A DNA stretch of 64,000 bases, from positions 2,046,001 to 2,110,000 of the forward strand of contig NC_018211.1 in the NCBI RefSeq assembly GCF_000219625.1, given 5' to 3'. Source of the stretch: Zymoseptoria tritici IPO323. Taxonomy: Eukaryota; Ascomycota; Dothideomycetes; Mycosphaerellales; Mycosphaerellaceae. The notes under the pieces are model-generated. The model did no database searches. It was given only the letters and a program-made list of their open reading frames with translations, and was not told the DNA's origin. Position 1 is the stretch's first letter. Every line of letters begins with the position of its first letter. The translations under genes and the position numbers were made by a program. Positions 1 through 10,557 of this stretch are shown piece by piece.

Positions 1-1
1 C

Positions 2-1276
2 CAAGCCAACAAGCGCGACATTACCACATCCGCCGAGATCAGCCAGGTCGCAACCATTTCCGCCAACGGCGACACACACATCGGTGCGCTTCTCGCCAGC
101 GCGATGGAGAAGGTCGGAAAAGAGGGTGTCATCACCGTCAAGGAGGGCAAGACCATTACCGATGAGCTCGAGGTCACTGAGGGTATGAAGTTCGACCGTG
201 GTTTCATCTCTCCATACTTCATCACCGACACCAAGACACAAAAGGTCGAGTTCGAGAAGCCTTTGATCCTCCTCTCCGAGAAGAAGATCTCCGCTGTGCA
301 GGACATTGTTCCAGCTCTCGAGGCTTCCCAGCAGCTCCGCCGTCCTCTTGTTATCATCGCCGAGGACATTGACGGTGAGGCTCTTGCTGTCTGCATTCTC
401 AACAAGCTCCGTGGTCAGCTTCAAGTCGCCGCCGTCAAGGCTCCCGGCTTCGGTGACAACCGCAAGAGCATTCTCGGCGATATCGCCGTCCTTACCTCCG
501 GAACCGTCTTCACCGACGAGCTCGACATCAAGCTCGAAAAGGCTACCCCAGACATGCTAGGCTCCACTGGCTCCATCACAATTACCAAGGAGGACACTGT
601 CATCCTCAACGGTGAGGGAACCAAGGACATGGTCAGCAACCGCTGCGAGCAGATCCGCGGCGTCATCGCCGATCCAACCACCTCGGACTACGAGAAGGAG
701 AAGCTCCAAGAGCGTCTTGCCAAGCTCTCCGGTGGTGTTGCCGTCATCAAGGTCGGCGGTGCCTCCGAGATCGAGGTTGGCGAGAAGAAGGACCGCATGG
801 TCGACGCTCTCAATGCCACCCGCGCCGCTGTCGAGGAGGGTATCCTCCCAGGTGGTGGCACTGCTCTCCTCAAGGCCGCCGCCAACGCTCTCAACAACGT
901 CAAGACCGCCAACTTCGACCAGCAGCTCGGCGTGTCCATCGTCAAGAATGCCATTACCCGCCCTGCACGCATGATTGTCGAGAACGCTGGTACCGAGGGT
1001 TCCGTCGTTGTCGGCAAGCTCATGGATGAGTTCGCTTCCGACTTCAACAAGGGTTTCGACAGCCAGAAGGGCGAGTATACTGATATGATTGCTGCGGGTA
1101 TCCTTGATCCTTTCAAGGTCGTGCGCACTGGTTTGACTGATGCGTCCGGTGTTGCATCCCTGCTCGGAACAACCGAGGTTGCCATCGTCGAGGCTGCGGA
1201 AGAGAAGGGCGGTGCGCCAGGCGGCGGTATGGGTGGTATGGGCGGTATGGGAGGCATGGGCGGCATGGGCTTCTAA
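2..1276 (+). CDS. hsp60: Mitochondrial chaperonin HSP60 (GroEL family), 3' part
   Basis: The frame is already open at base 2, so the gene starts upstream of the window; the internal Met at 104 is not the start. The 424 visible codons cover the apical, intermediate and C-terminal equatorial domains of a group I chaperonin. Visible landmarks are a [17 protein letters not shown] stretch, a [14 protein letters not shown] stretch and [10 protein letters not shown]. The protein ends in a run of GGM repeats, the usual tail of GroEL/HSP60. Family knowledge: it forms ATP-driven rings in the mitochondrial matrix that fold imported proteins. No intron is visible in this part. Codon use is strongly C-ending, as expected of a highly expressed gene. 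The only thing missing is the 5' end, including the transit peptide. Confidence 0.97.
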   Translation, partial: QANKRDITTSAEISQVATISANGDTHIGALLASAMEKVGKEGVITVKEGKTITDELEVTEGMKFDRGFISPYFITDTKTQKVEFEKPLILLSEKKISAVQDIVPALEASQQLRRPLVIIAEDIDGEALAVCILNKLRGQLQVAAVKAPGFGDNRKSILGDIAVLTSGTVFTDELDIKLEKATPDMLGSTGSITITKEDTVILNGEGTKDMVSNRCEQIRGVIADPTTSDYEKEKLQERLAKLSGGVAVIKVGGASEIEVGEKKDRMVDALNATRAAVEEGILPGGGTALLKAAANALNNVKTANFDQQLGVSIVKNAITRPARMIVENAGTEGSVVVGKLMDEFASDFNKGFDSQKGEYTDMIAAGILDPFKVVRTGLTDASGVASLLGTTEVAIVEAAEEKGGAPGGGMGGMGGMGGMGGMGF

Positions 1277-2241
1277 GCGTATTGAAGTCTGCCGTCCGAC
1301 GATGCGCCTTACCGTCTGTGCTTCGGGAGACGTTCTGTGCGCTATGATACCCACGCCTTCTGCAGTCCTTCTTCGCTTCGGGAGCGCAATGAAAGAAAGA
1401 CTTGTACAAAAGCAATATGGCCGAGGACTCCGGTGACTCGGCTTGTGTTCGTGCTACACTCCACTCAGCATGCATGGAATGGGAGGAAAAGGAGAACGGA
1501 AAAGGAGCTTGGAATGTATATGGTATTGTAACACCACATTGTGTGTCTGTATTTGATTGATAGCGTTTGTGTAGATAGAGAAGAAGAAAGCCTTCGAAAA
1601 GTTCTATTTACACGAACGAACGCATGTCCTTTAGGGTCCAATCTCTCGCCTTTCAACGGCGTGCTAGCTGATGATGCAGCATCGAGCAAGACGAGCACGA
1701 CACAGGCACGAATCAACTCCTTGGCGTATATGCGTCTCCCGGATGACGTCCAACGAAAGCTCTCGTTGTGGTGCGGCGGTACTACACGGCAGGATGCGAG
1801 CGTGGATCCGTTCATGCTTAGCGACGACCATGCATTCGGACACACGAGTACAGCAGCACAGAGTCACGACGAGGAGACTGATAGGAACGACAATTTACGT
1901 CACTGGAACTTGGCCATAATGATGTCGTGGTCTGGAACCTCAAAACCGCCTTGAAAAGATGGAATTGAATGCTCGAGGTTTGAGGCACGAAGGAACCATC
2001 CATCTCACCACTTTCCTCCGCAAAGTTGTGCACCTCCCCGATCTTCGATTTCCTCCACTCTGCGCCTGTCGTTGGATCGGTCCACAGACCAAGAAGGGAG
2101 AAAACACCTGGTCCAGCAAAAGCCCGCCAAGCAGACCTTATCCTGCTTCCATCGATCGCTGTCAAAGACCCGATAGGCAGCACATCGCTCGCTCCTCTCA
2201 ACCCCCCCTGCACCATGTCAAGCCGCAAATGCACCCGTAAT
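1277..2241. other. Intergenic, no gene recognised
   Basis: This is the 3' flank of HSP60 and the downstream flank of the minus-strand secreted-protein gene. Several overlapping short open frames exist on both strands, but none has recognisable domains or a plausible start. A minus-strand frame at 1818-2234 is in phase with an alternative exon 2 of the neighbour and cannot be fully excluded as coding. Confidence 0.6.
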
Positions 2242-2503
2242 CTAGGCGCAAAGCTGAACTACCCGTCAGTTTGAAAATCTCTATATCTTACACGGGACAT
2301 GCAGCAGCGGAAAAACTACATACCCCGATATTGGTGAAGTCGGTGTTGCAATGCAAGGTGCCGGAGTCGGAGCCGCAGTGGCACTCGAGAGGTTGGCTGG
2401 CGGATGCGCGTTTGGCGCAGCTATGCTGGTAGCAGCTTGCCGTCGCCGGTACGGCGGAGAAGAGGAGGGTTGTGAGGAGGGTGAGGATGAGCGTGGGCTT
2501 CAT
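2242..2503 (-). CDS. Small secreted six-cysteine protein, copy 1
   Basis: No known family is recognised. Two exons are proposed on the minus strand: 2503-2324 and 2253-2242, with a 70-nt intron starting GTATGT, a CTGAC branch-like motif and an acceptor at 2254. The start at 2503 gives a Lys-containing N-tip, a hydrophobic stretch and a small-residue cleavage region (about residues 1-22), a clear signal peptide. The mature part is only about 40 residues with cysteines spaced C-x4-C-x11-C-x-C-x8-C-x9-C. The last cysteine comes from the tiny exon 2, which fits the paralogue at 3476-3778. Such proteins are often apoplastic effectors or antimicrobial peptides, but nothing here proves either. The exact acceptor is uncertain: another AG at 2259 would give a long C-terminal extension. 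Confidence 0.6.
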
Positions 2504-3475
2504 GGAGGGTTTGGTGGCTGGTTTGGTGGCTGGTTTGGTTGGAGGTTGAATTTGGTATGGTGGTATGGTGGTGTGGTTTGGCTGTGGTTTGGCTCTGGTT
2601 TGGCTTTGGTGTAGAGTAGCGGAGTATCGGTTGGAGATTTGGGAAAGAAGAAAACAGGCAGAAAGGAAAAACAGAGGAAGAACAAGGACCCTCCGCCGAT
2701 ACGATACGCGCACCCAATATCCCTACCTCCTGAGCCAGCCGCCGACAGGGTTCTCCAGTCTCCCACCCCTCCGCTCAAATCCGTGCTGGGCGATCTATAA
2801 TCTATATATACACCCTCTCGCGATGCCGCAAACATGGCATATCTGACAAGGTCATCCAAGGAATCTCGAGGCATCTGCAGAAGTCCAGACCGCTGAGGAG
2901 CTGTGCACTAGTCGAACAGAGAGTACATCGCTCATCGCTCATCACCATCGGGCGTTTGAGCTCAGACGAGGTCTTCATGGAGATATGCCTTGTTTGCGAG
3001 CGGATCATACACGAAAGATTAAATACACAGGCGCTTAAATGACTGAATACAAGGGCGGAGGTCTACATCGGACTGGGGTTTTGGGGAAACGAGAATCCGG
3101 AGCAGCATGTATCACACTCAGTAGGCGGAACTGAAGGTAATATCGTTGAAAAGAGAACGAAGCAAAGCGATGAGACAAGATTCCGATCCCCACTCGGAGG
3201 TCTACGGTGCTGGTCTGATCCGCTCGCATCGACCTTCCCACACAACTCGAACTCTCCCGGAACCCTCCATCCTCCAACATCCGCGCCTGCCCGTGGTCCC
3301 AAAAGTATAGACACCGCTCGAAAATTCCGGACAGCAGGAAGCGTCCCAGTCCAGAATGCCGTCGGAGAAAAAGATCCTCCCCCCTCAAAGCCGTCCGTCA
3401 TCGTCGTCGTCGTCGGCATCGTCCTCGCCCGAACTCGGGCTCAAAGGTCAATCAATTCCCCGTCTCCGAGCAAAG
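2504..3475. other. Intergenic between the two cysteine-rich paralogues
   Basis: This is probably the promoter of copy 1 and the 3' flank of copy 2. At 2508-2545 there is a short tandem repeat with unit GGTTTGGTGGCT just upstream of the copy 1 start, followed by TTTGGCTCTGG-like repeats. It makes an upstream open frame look coding (Pro/Thr/Lys-rich), but this is more likely 5' UTR. No other gene is supported. Confidence 0.55.
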
Positions 3476-3778
3476 CTAAACGCGGCTCGTCAGTACTGCT
3501 GGTTTCCCCAAACGAAATCGAAGTGCTAATTGCAGTCCGCAAAAGAAGGCCTGCAAGACTTAGGAAGAAGGAACAACAAAAAAGGGAATCCATACCCCTT
3601 TATTGTAGCCGTTCGTATTGCACTTCAACCACCCGCCGGAGCTGGCGTCGTCGCACTGGCACGCCATCGCTTCGCCGGCATTTTGGCGGTTCTGACACGT
3701 AGGAGCTGTACAGCGGTCCATTGCCAGCGCCAGTGGGAGGATGGCGGAGAAGACGAGGGCCGCGATGAGGTTCTTCAT
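3476..3778 (-). CDS. Small secreted six-cysteine protein, copy 2
   Basis: This is a paralogue of the gene at 2242-2503. Exon 1 is 3778-3596 and encodes a signal peptide of about 20 residues (LIAALVFSAILPLALA core) followed by the cysteine-rich part. A GTATGG donor follows the same conserved Asn-(x)-Gly position as in copy 1. A proposed 45-nt intron (3595-3551, ending TTGCAG) leads to exon 2 at 3550-3476. Cysteine spacing is C-x4-C-x11-C-x-C-x10-C-x11-C, matching copy 1 in order and nearly in spacing; both also share Leu-x-Cys-Asn-Thr around the fifth cysteine. Without the intron the frame stops within 10 codons. Exon 2 has a longer tail than copy 1 and its end is uncertain. Function unknown; a secreted, disulphide-rich peptide is inferred. 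Confidence 0.6.
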
Positions 3779-3881
3779 GGTGAATTCTTTTTTTTTTCTT
3801 TTCGTGTGTGGGTGGCGTTGTTCGTTGGTGGGTGGGTCGAGGGGGTTTGATTTTTTTTTGGCTTGGGGGTTGGACTTCCCG

Positions 3882-3883
<2 letters not shown>

Positions 3884-3928
<45 letters not shown>

Positions 3929-3958
3929 AGAGAGAAAAGAAGAAGAAGAAGAAGAGGG
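3884..3958. repeat. Compound microsatellite (GT)n-(AG)n-(GAA)n
   Basis: About 28 nt of GT repeat run into an AG repeat and then GAA repeats. It lies upstream of the minus-strand secreted-protein gene, within its probable promoter or 5' UTR. Confidence 0.95.
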
Positions 3959-4625
3959 AAGAGCCGGAAGCAATAACTTACACGACCATATCGAGGTGCC
4001 GCGGCGCTCATCATCGCTCCGTCCGTATCCGCGTGACAGGCATTGCAGGCATAGCCAGTAGTACAGTCCCTATCCTGCATACGGGAAGCAGCGCTGACTT
4101 CCGGAGACCTTGTCGCTGCCTTGTTCAGGCAATTATCGACGTTTTGTCAAAGACGAGGTTGGTTCGGACTCGCCGGTTTGACCGCCAGGGGATGGTCACT
4201 AAAGTACTTCTTGCTTTTGGTCCAGAGTCTGTACACCCCGCCCCGGCCCCGGAAACTCGGACGTGGCAACAGGCCTACTCCTCGTGAGAAAGATGTTGCA
4301 ACACACTGCCACACCCTACAGTACAAGAAATATCTAGCACTTCAATCGTGGAGGAAACTTCAATCGACGCCTTGGCGAAGCCCCTAATCGATGAATGCTC
4401 GCAGATGGGACCGGACTGGAATGCCTGCTTTGTGCCCGATGGTATGAACAAGGAGAGAAGTCGAAACATCGTAGGCAAAACCAAAATTCCTGCCTTTTCC
4501 CGCGAAGCCATGTTCCATAATCCGGGTATCTCCCACCAACACCAAGCAAAACCCCACAAATTCCCATACAATCAAACCCCCCACCCCAAACCCCCCTCAT
4601 TCCTGCCATCCTCTCCATCAGAAAA
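3959..4625. other. Intergenic, no gene recognised
   Basis: This lies between the upstream region of the cysteine-rich gene and the stop of the WAPL gene. Only short, C-rich, low-information open frames are present; I see no RNA gene or conserved motif. Confidence 0.55.
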
Positions 4626-7600
4626 TCAAAGCATCCCATCCCCCTCCGCCCCCCTCCTCAACCCCTCCGCAACACCCCTCAACCTCTCCGTAAACACCCC
4701 CCAAACATCGCCCACTCCTCCCCCTTCCTCATCATCACCAACCCCGTGCGTCAAAGCACTCATCCCATCGACCCGTTGATGATACCTCACAAATTCCTCC
4801 ACCGCATCGACTAGTCCGCCTAGTTTTCCTCCTTTCAGACCTCCCGCAACCACCGCACGGACGTGAGTGTCGAGACAGAAATTCGCGAGGACCACGGAGA
4901 GGTATCCGAATGCTACGTTTGAGAAGCCGCTCGCGAGAGAGGAGGCATTGTTGGTAGCGGCGTGGTTGCGGCGGAAGGTGGCGACGAGGTCGTTGAGGAG
5001 GGGGCGGGACTCGGGTCGTAAGGAGTGGAGTCGGGCGGGGGTGGAGGTGGTGGTGAGGTTGATTGCTATGCCCATTGCTAGTACCAGCAAGTCCAACGGG
5101 AGGTTCGCTTCCGGCGTTGGGTCAGGGATGGAAGTGGCGGTGAGGTCGATGTCGGAGGAAAAGGTCAAGCTTGGGGAGGAAGGTGGCAGAGGAGCGGTGG
5201 CAGCCAGGTGAGTGAAGCCCGTGGAGATGGAGGTGAGGAGTGCGTGGGTGGTCGCTGGGTCGGAGGAGAAGAGGCGGACGTTGCGGGCGTTGTCGTTTGT
5301 GAGGTTTAGACATAGGCGGAGGGTGAGGAAGGAGAGGTGTTGGCGTTGCGGAGTGAAGTCGGTAAGTTGTGGGATGGAGAGGAGTGCGATGAGGCGGGTG
5401 ACGACGGAGGAGGGCCAGGAGAGAGAAATGGTGCTGGTTGACAGGGATTCGAGGATGGAGACGGACAGGAGGAGATCGGTCCGTGGCGTGGCTGCGAAGA
5501 GTGTATCCAGCTCGGCTTGGGAGAAGACGACTTCTTCGAGATCGTGAGAGGACAGAATCTCTGATCTATCGCCCGCGCGGCGGAATTTGCCGATCAGCAA
5601 GTCGAGAGCTTTCAAGGCAATGGTGCGGCTGCTGACCAGAGTTGGTCGATCATCTGCCCACAGAAGTTCGTTTTTGGCCAAGTTGGTGACGAAGTCCGAG
5701 AAGGTTGCTATGACCGCCTTGGACATGTTGTTCCTCCGCTCCCGAGCCAGCTTTCTCGGATCAGTCCGTCCATCCAACAGCCGCACAAGCCAAGGCAAGA
5801 CTCCACCATCCCGGAACGTCTGCGAAGCATGCTCGGGAGATGCACCCGCAAGCATCACAGCAAAGCTCGTCGCCAAAGCATAATCCGCCACATCATCAGG
5901 GGCAGTCCCGCATTCAGCCAGAAGTCGCTGTTCAAAGCCCTGGCGAAAAAATCTCTCCACCACGCCTTTCTCCACAAGCTTCGTCGCAATCTCGACCATG
6001 GCAGATCTCCTCCTGCCGCGAGCAGAATGGTTGTGGTCGGCAATGTCGTCCATCAAGCTACCAATGTCATCCATGAAACGCTGGTGCCCGCCGCCGGCTC
6101 GCAACTCATGGATCGTACGCAGTCGTCCTGATGCGCCTTCGTCCTCGCTGTCTTCCAGATCGAATGCTGAGTTTTGTGAATTTGCGGCCGCCTTCCCAGA
6201 TATTCGTCGCTCTGGCGCCGATGGACGTTGCGGCGTCTGAGAAGGCATCTCCATCATCAAGCCGTCTTCAAAACTATCCTCAGGTAAGTAGGATCGCACC
6301 CGCGCATATGTTATCTTCGGTCCGGTATTCTGAGTCGCCACCTGAGTTTGAGATTGAGAGACTTGCTCGGATTTTCCATCTGCCATTTCGACATCTGACT
6401 GCTCATCATCCTCGGATTCATCTGAAGATTCCTCGCTCGAGCTACTTCTTGCTGACGCTTTCAATCGATCGACCAATCTTGGTTGTTGACGACCCACGTC
6501 CGAGCTTGACTTTGGCATCATTCGAGAGGCCGCACTGATTGGCTTCGATGATCTCCTCGTGCTACCAATGTTCAGGTCCTTCATGGGTAATACGCTGGGT
6601 GATGATGCCACTGCTGTGTCACTCGGCAATAGTCGATTCCACGCTTGGGCCTGCTTGGGTGACGTTCCAGCACTCGCCTTGAACGCTGTCTTCGGAGACG
6701 AGGTTGAACCAGCATCGACAATCTTTTGAGGAGTGGCAGGCCTACTTATCACCTCGGGCGGTGACTGCGCTGTGTCGGTCGTGTCGGTATCTGTGGGAAG
6801 CATCTCACTCAGTCGAGCAGGCGCAGATTCCATTTTCCGAGGTGATGAATACGCCGTCAATCTTCCGCGTCGCTTATTTTGATGAGGCTGTATTCGATTT
6901 GAGAAGATCGGCTTGTTCTTTGTTGCTTCATCGGCGCTTGAGTCGGGAAAGTCAAAGTCGTCCTGTTTCGCCGGCTTGTCCTCCCTCTCACCTGGTTCGG
7001 GTGTACTGCAATCAGGAGCTTCCATGACATCTGCCATGACCGTGTCCTGCACATCAACATTCTGCTTGTCGGATCTGGTTCGCTTTCGAGGGCTTGCTGA
7101 TCTTCCATTGTCCGGTCCTGCTCGCTTCTGCAATCGTGGTGCCGGTTTCACATCTTCAATTCTGCTTGGCTGTCCACCTGAACCTGACTGTAGTCTCCTC
7201 GCTTTCAATCTCTCTGCCGCGCTCATCACCCGCGGACTGGGAGTGTCACTGGGTATGCTCTCCACTTTCCTCTCGAATAACTTTCTCGTAGCAGACGTCG
7301 GATTCGCGAGCAGTGCAATGCCGCTTTCACTCGTCTTGGAATCTTTCACGTCTAATCTCATTCCGTCGTTGTTTGTATTGGTAGAGTCAACTTCGCTTAC
7401 CTCCTTCGTCGCGGTCGTCCTCCTCTTCTCCCAAGGTGCGAGCTCCACCTTTGGCTCTTGAAACGTCGGTGCTTTCACCTTTTTCGCAAACCGTGGTGGA
7501 GATCGCGCCTTGACAGGAGATAGCTCGTCGACATCTGACGACTCTGTGGACGAAACATCCCATGCATCCTTCTTTTTTGGTTCCGCCTTCATCTTGACCG

Positions 7601-7808
7601 GCTTCAGCTTTGAAGATTTCGCTTCTGCCTTTTGTGCTGCCTCCGGCTGCTGCGATTGAGCGGTTCGAGAGACGGGAATGGTCGGCGCAGCGAGTTCGTC
7701 ATCCAGGGAATCCAGATCGGTGAAATTCCACGAGTTGACCGATCGCGCGGTCTTGCCGTATGTCGCCTGCTTACGCCGGCGTGGCTGCTGCATTGATACT
7801 GTGGCCAT
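4626..7808 (-). CDS. wapl: WAPL-domain cohesin release factor (Wapl/Rad61-like)
   Basis: A single 1060-codon exon. The N-terminal half (about 1-550) is disordered, rich in Ser, Pro, Lys and acidic residues with many basic patches, typical of nuclear regulators. From about residue 560 a WAPL-type domain begins: an IHELRAGG-like helix, then MDDIGSLMDD, then a helical-repeat region reaching to about residue 1000, with Leu-rich helices such as LVFAVMLAG-like and LDLLVLAMGIAINL. Family knowledge: Wapl binds Pds5/cohesin and opens the ring to release sister chromatids. The start at 7808 is the first Met and gives a plausible N-terminus with an RRRK motif. The gene faces away from the UPRT gene at 8440, leaving a roughly 630-bp shared promoter region. 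Identification rests on the domain's opening motif and overall architecture. Confidence 0.85.
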   Translation of the reverse strand: MATVSMQQPRRRKQATYGKTARSVNSWNFTDLDSLDDELAAPTIPVSRTAQSQQPEAAQKAEAKSSKLKPVKMKAEPKKKDAWDVSSTESSDVDELSPVKARSPPRFAKKVKAPTFQEPKVELAPWEKRRTTATKEVSEVDSTNTNNDGMRLDVKDSKTSESGIALLANPTSATRKLFERKVESIPSDTPSPRVMSAAERLKARRLQSGSGGQPSRIEDVKPAPRLQKRAGPDNGRSASPRKRTRSDKQNVDVQDTVMADVMEAPDCSTPEPGEREDKPAKQDDFDFPDSSADEATKNKPIFSNRIQPHQNKRRGRLTAYSSPRKMESAPARLSEMLPTDTDTTDTAQSPPEVISRPATPQKIVDAGSTSSPKTAFKASAGTSPKQAQAWNRLLPSDTAVASSPSVLPMKDLNIGSTRRSSKPISAASRMMPKSSSDVGRQQPRLVDRLKASARSSSSEESSDESEDDEQSDVEMADGKSEQVSQSQTQVATQNTGPKITYARVRSYLPEDSFEDGLMMEMPSQTPQRPSAPERRISGKAAANSQNSAFDLEDSEDEGASGRLRTIHELRAGGGHQRFMDDIGSLMDDIADHNHSARGRRRSAMVEIATKLVEKGVVERFFRQGFEQRLLAECGTAPDDVADYALATSFAVMLAGASPEHASQTFRDGGVLPWLVRLLDGRTDPRKLARERRNNMSKAVIATFSDFVTNLAKNELLWADDRPTLVSSRTIALKALDLLIGKFRRAGDRSEILSSHDLEEVVFSQAELDTLFAATPRTDLLLSVSILESLSTSTISLSWPSSVVTRLIALLSIPQLTDFTPQRQHLSFLTLRLCLNLTNDNARNVRLFSSDPATTHALLTSISTGFTHLAATAPLPPSSPSLTFSSDIDLTATSIPDPTPEANLPLDLLVLAMGIAINLTTTSTPARLHSLRPESRPLLNDLVATFRRNHAATNNASSLASGFSNVAFGYLSVVLANFCLDTHVRAVVAGGLKGGKLGGLVDAVEEFVRYHQRVDGMSALTHGVGDDEEGGGVGDVWGVFTERLRGVAEGLRRGAEGDGML

Positions 7809-8439
7809 GTTGACCGACCGAGGAGTCTGGTTTTCGGCCGGAGAGGTGTTGGTATCAGCTCGGTTCCATTGTCGTCGCTGCGATCAGCTGAAAGAGTCCT
7901 TTGGCGAGGGCAATCCGTATGCGCCGGTCGTTGTTGCCGTAGTATCAGGGGTCGGCCCGTCAATCCAGCGTGCGAGAATAGTCCTACGAGCACGTGTCGA
8001 TCTGCTAGAGGGCAACGCAGAGATTGTATGCAAGTGAATGTCGTGTCGGATGATGTTGTGTTGTTCGGCACAAACAACGAGACCCTTGGACGTCAAGATG
8101 GTCCATAGGGCTGAGCACGGCGGCCTAAACGTTCAAGCCGGTCCGGAGCTGCCCGCCTGCCCGCAACCCTAAGCGATAAGACAACTCCACCTCGATTCAA
8201 TCTTTGCATGCTCGAGAATATGTGACATTGAAACACGTATAAGGAGTCTGCACTTGACTCGTCGACATCTCCAACGACATCTCTCGCCTTTGTCTCAGCG
8301 AGGAAGACTGACAACGAGCGTTGCGACTCATTCCCCTCGAAACTCCAACATGGCTTCAGAAGGACAGCCATCACCAGTGATCCGGGTACATTCTGAAGGG
8401 CATATCTCTTCGAAGCATGGCTAACTCGTCTACTCTCCC

Positions 8440-9275
8440 ATGTCTCAGGCTCCAAGTCAACAACTTGGTCCGGATTACAAGACATCGACCGACAGACCAA
8501 CAGCCACCGTCTCCACGAACCCGAAAATCCACAATCTGCATATCTTACCACAAACCCCTCAGCTCATCGCTCTTCTCACGTGTGTCCCAAGACCTCCCGA
8601 TCCCACAACCCCTCAAACTGACCTCAACCCCACAGCATGCTCCGCGACAAAACCACCGGCCGCGCAGACTTCATCTTCCACTCCAACCGCATCTCCCGCC
8701 TCCTCGTCGAAGAAGCCCTGAACCACCTCCCCGTCCTCCCCCACACCATCACCACCCCCGTCGGCCGCACCTACGCCGGCGTCGAATTCGAAGGCAAAAT
8801 CTGCGGCGTGTCCATCATGCGCGCCGGTGAAGCCATGGAGCAAGCTCTCCGCGAATGCTGTCGTTCCGTGCGGATCGGCAAGATCCTCATCCAGCGTAAC
8901 GAGGAGACGTCCCAGCCGCAACTGTTCTACGATAAGTTACCCGAGGATATCAAGAATCGATGGGTGCTGCTTCTGGATCCGATGTTGGCGACGGGCGGGA
9001 GTGCGTTGATGGCGGTGGATGTGCTGTTGAGTAAAGGTGTGCCCGAGGAGAGGATTTTGTTTTTGAATTTGATTGCGAGTCCCGAGGGGGTGCAGAATTT
9101 CGCGGAGAAGTTTCCGAAGGTGAGGGTTGTGACGGCGTTTGTGGATCAGGGGTTGAATGAGAAGAAGTGAGTAGTATGCGGAGAGGTACGATGGGCTTGA
9201 CTGCATGCTGACGATGTTTCTAGCTACATTGTTCCTGGACTGGGTGACTTTGGCGATAGGTTCTATACACTCTGA
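8440..9275 (+). CDS. FUR1: Uracil phosphoribosyltransferase (UPRT)
   Basis: Converts uracil plus PRPP to UMP in pyrimidine salvage; cytosolic. Three exons: 8440-8579, 8636-9166 and 9224-9275, with introns of 56 and 57 nt (GTGTGT...CACAG and GTGAGT...CTGAC...TTTCTAG). Spliced length is 240 codons, slightly longer than yeast Fur1 because of an N-terminal extension of about 25 residues. Diagnostic stretches are LLVEEALNHLP, GVSIMRAGEAMEQ, RSVRIGKILIQR, the PRPP-binding loop LLDPMLATGGSA, and the C-terminal VPGLGDFGDRFY. The C-terminal motif is recovered only by splicing exon 3, which supports that intron. Loss of this enzyme classically gives 5-fluorouracil resistance. No oddities were seen. Confidence 0.95.
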
Positions 9276-9788
9276 TCCCCTGCAAGTATAACTCGTACGA
9301 AGCGACAGTTTCCAAGAGCGGTAGCCGAAGAGAGTATCTTAGCTTGCTCTCTTTCTCGCTAAGCCTTGATACAGCCATATTGACAATTTTGCACGTCTAA
9401 TCTCAGGCATAGATGTACCTCCATGGATGTATCCAGGAAAGCAATCTTGATAAAGTCCACACCGGAAATGCATATCTTTGGCACTTGGAAGGGCCCTTTT
9501 GCAGGGAGAGCCAAATTTTCGCTTGTATGTCCTGCATGCATAAGCAAGGCGCAAGTTACACCGGTCATTGCGCTCCTTCCGCCACAGCCTGCTCCGCCCC
9601 CACCTTTTCCTGGCGATAAGACCTCTGGATATTCCACTGTTCGCCCAGTCAACCGGCCCACCACATCTCAGCATCGTTGCACGATTTTAGGCATGTAGAG
9701 ACACTCACTTGCTTACCTCATCTTCCATCCCAAGAGGTTGACAGCAAAGCCTCACGACCACATCGATCCCCAAACTCCCAGGCTCATC
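9276..9788. other. Intergenic, no gene recognised
   Basis: About 0.5 kb between UPRT and the SesA/NB-ARC locus. Short open frames on both strands share no domain. It presumably holds the UPRT 3' end and the promoter of the downstream locus. Confidence 0.55.
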
Positions 9789-10421
9789 ATGGCCGAGGCG
9801 ATTGCGGTCCTTGGGCTGATCGGAGCCATCATCAACATCACAGAGGCTATTAAGGAGACCTACAAGATCGCTGCTGCTGCCCACAAGCTACCCGAAGCTT
9901 TTGTGGTGGTCAACGATCGCATCCCAGTGGTACAAAAGACGCTTGCTGTGATCCAAACGGCATACCGAGGCACCGAAGACGAGACGGCCATTCGAGAGAG
10001 TCTAAACACCTGCAAGGAGAACGCCGAGGACTTGAGATATATCTTTGAGCAAGTCTGCACCGTGGAAGGAGACGGGCTACTGTGAAGATATTAAAAGGCG
10101 CTCAAGACGCTCAAACCGGGTCGAGGTGATAGAGTTGAGAATCTTTTCCACAAGATCCTCGACACATTGCAGACGCTACAGGCCTTCCACATCTTCAAGA
10201 ATCTCTTTCCCATGGAAGACCTAGTCGCCGCCATCGAGGAAATTGGAGCTGTTGATCTCTCGATCCTGGACACCGCCAGCACCACGATCTGCTCTTCCGG
10301 GACAGGAGCTCTTTTCAACACTGGCTCTGGCCACATGGGAGTGAAGCAACAGAACGGAGACGGAAACTACCAGGCTGAGACCATCTACTTCCAAACCCCT
10401 TCAGGTACGAAGCCCCGCTGA
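9789..10421 (+). pseudogene. SesA-type N-terminal domain of an NLR-like gene, with two in-frame stops
   Basis: Starting from MAEAIAVLGLIGAI at 9789, the frame encodes the helical domain found at the N-terminus of fungal NACHT/NB-ARC proteins (SesA type). The homologous frame continues through TGA at 10083 and TAA at 10092 into an ALKTLKPGRGDRVENL-like segment, helices to about 10245, and a Gly/Asn-rich stretch ending near 10404. Because both sides of the stops stay in one frame and look like one domain, I read them as true nonsense mutations, not an intron; both could come from C-to-T changes. A GTACGA donor at 10405 could end the exon, but no acceptor before the NB-ARC frame matches its phase. 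It most likely belongs to the gene at 10558-14142, making the locus a probable pseudogene. The Gly/Asn segment resembles amyloid-signalling linkers of fungal NLRs, which I only infer. Confidence 0.6.
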
Positions 10422-10557
10422 AATCGTTGGCAAGATGGGAAGCATTTGGCTGTACCCAAAGCAAGGACTAGTCGGACTGCACGGGACAGAAAGGACAGAG
10501 AAAGAAGCATCTGGCTTGCCTCGCTGCTAGTATCATTGCAGACGGAAGAAGCATTTT

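Noticed and set aside
557..1354. Long minus-strand and alternative-frame open frames over HSP60
   Set aside because: They are shadows of a highly codon-biased, GC-ending gene; HSP60 itself is unambiguous.
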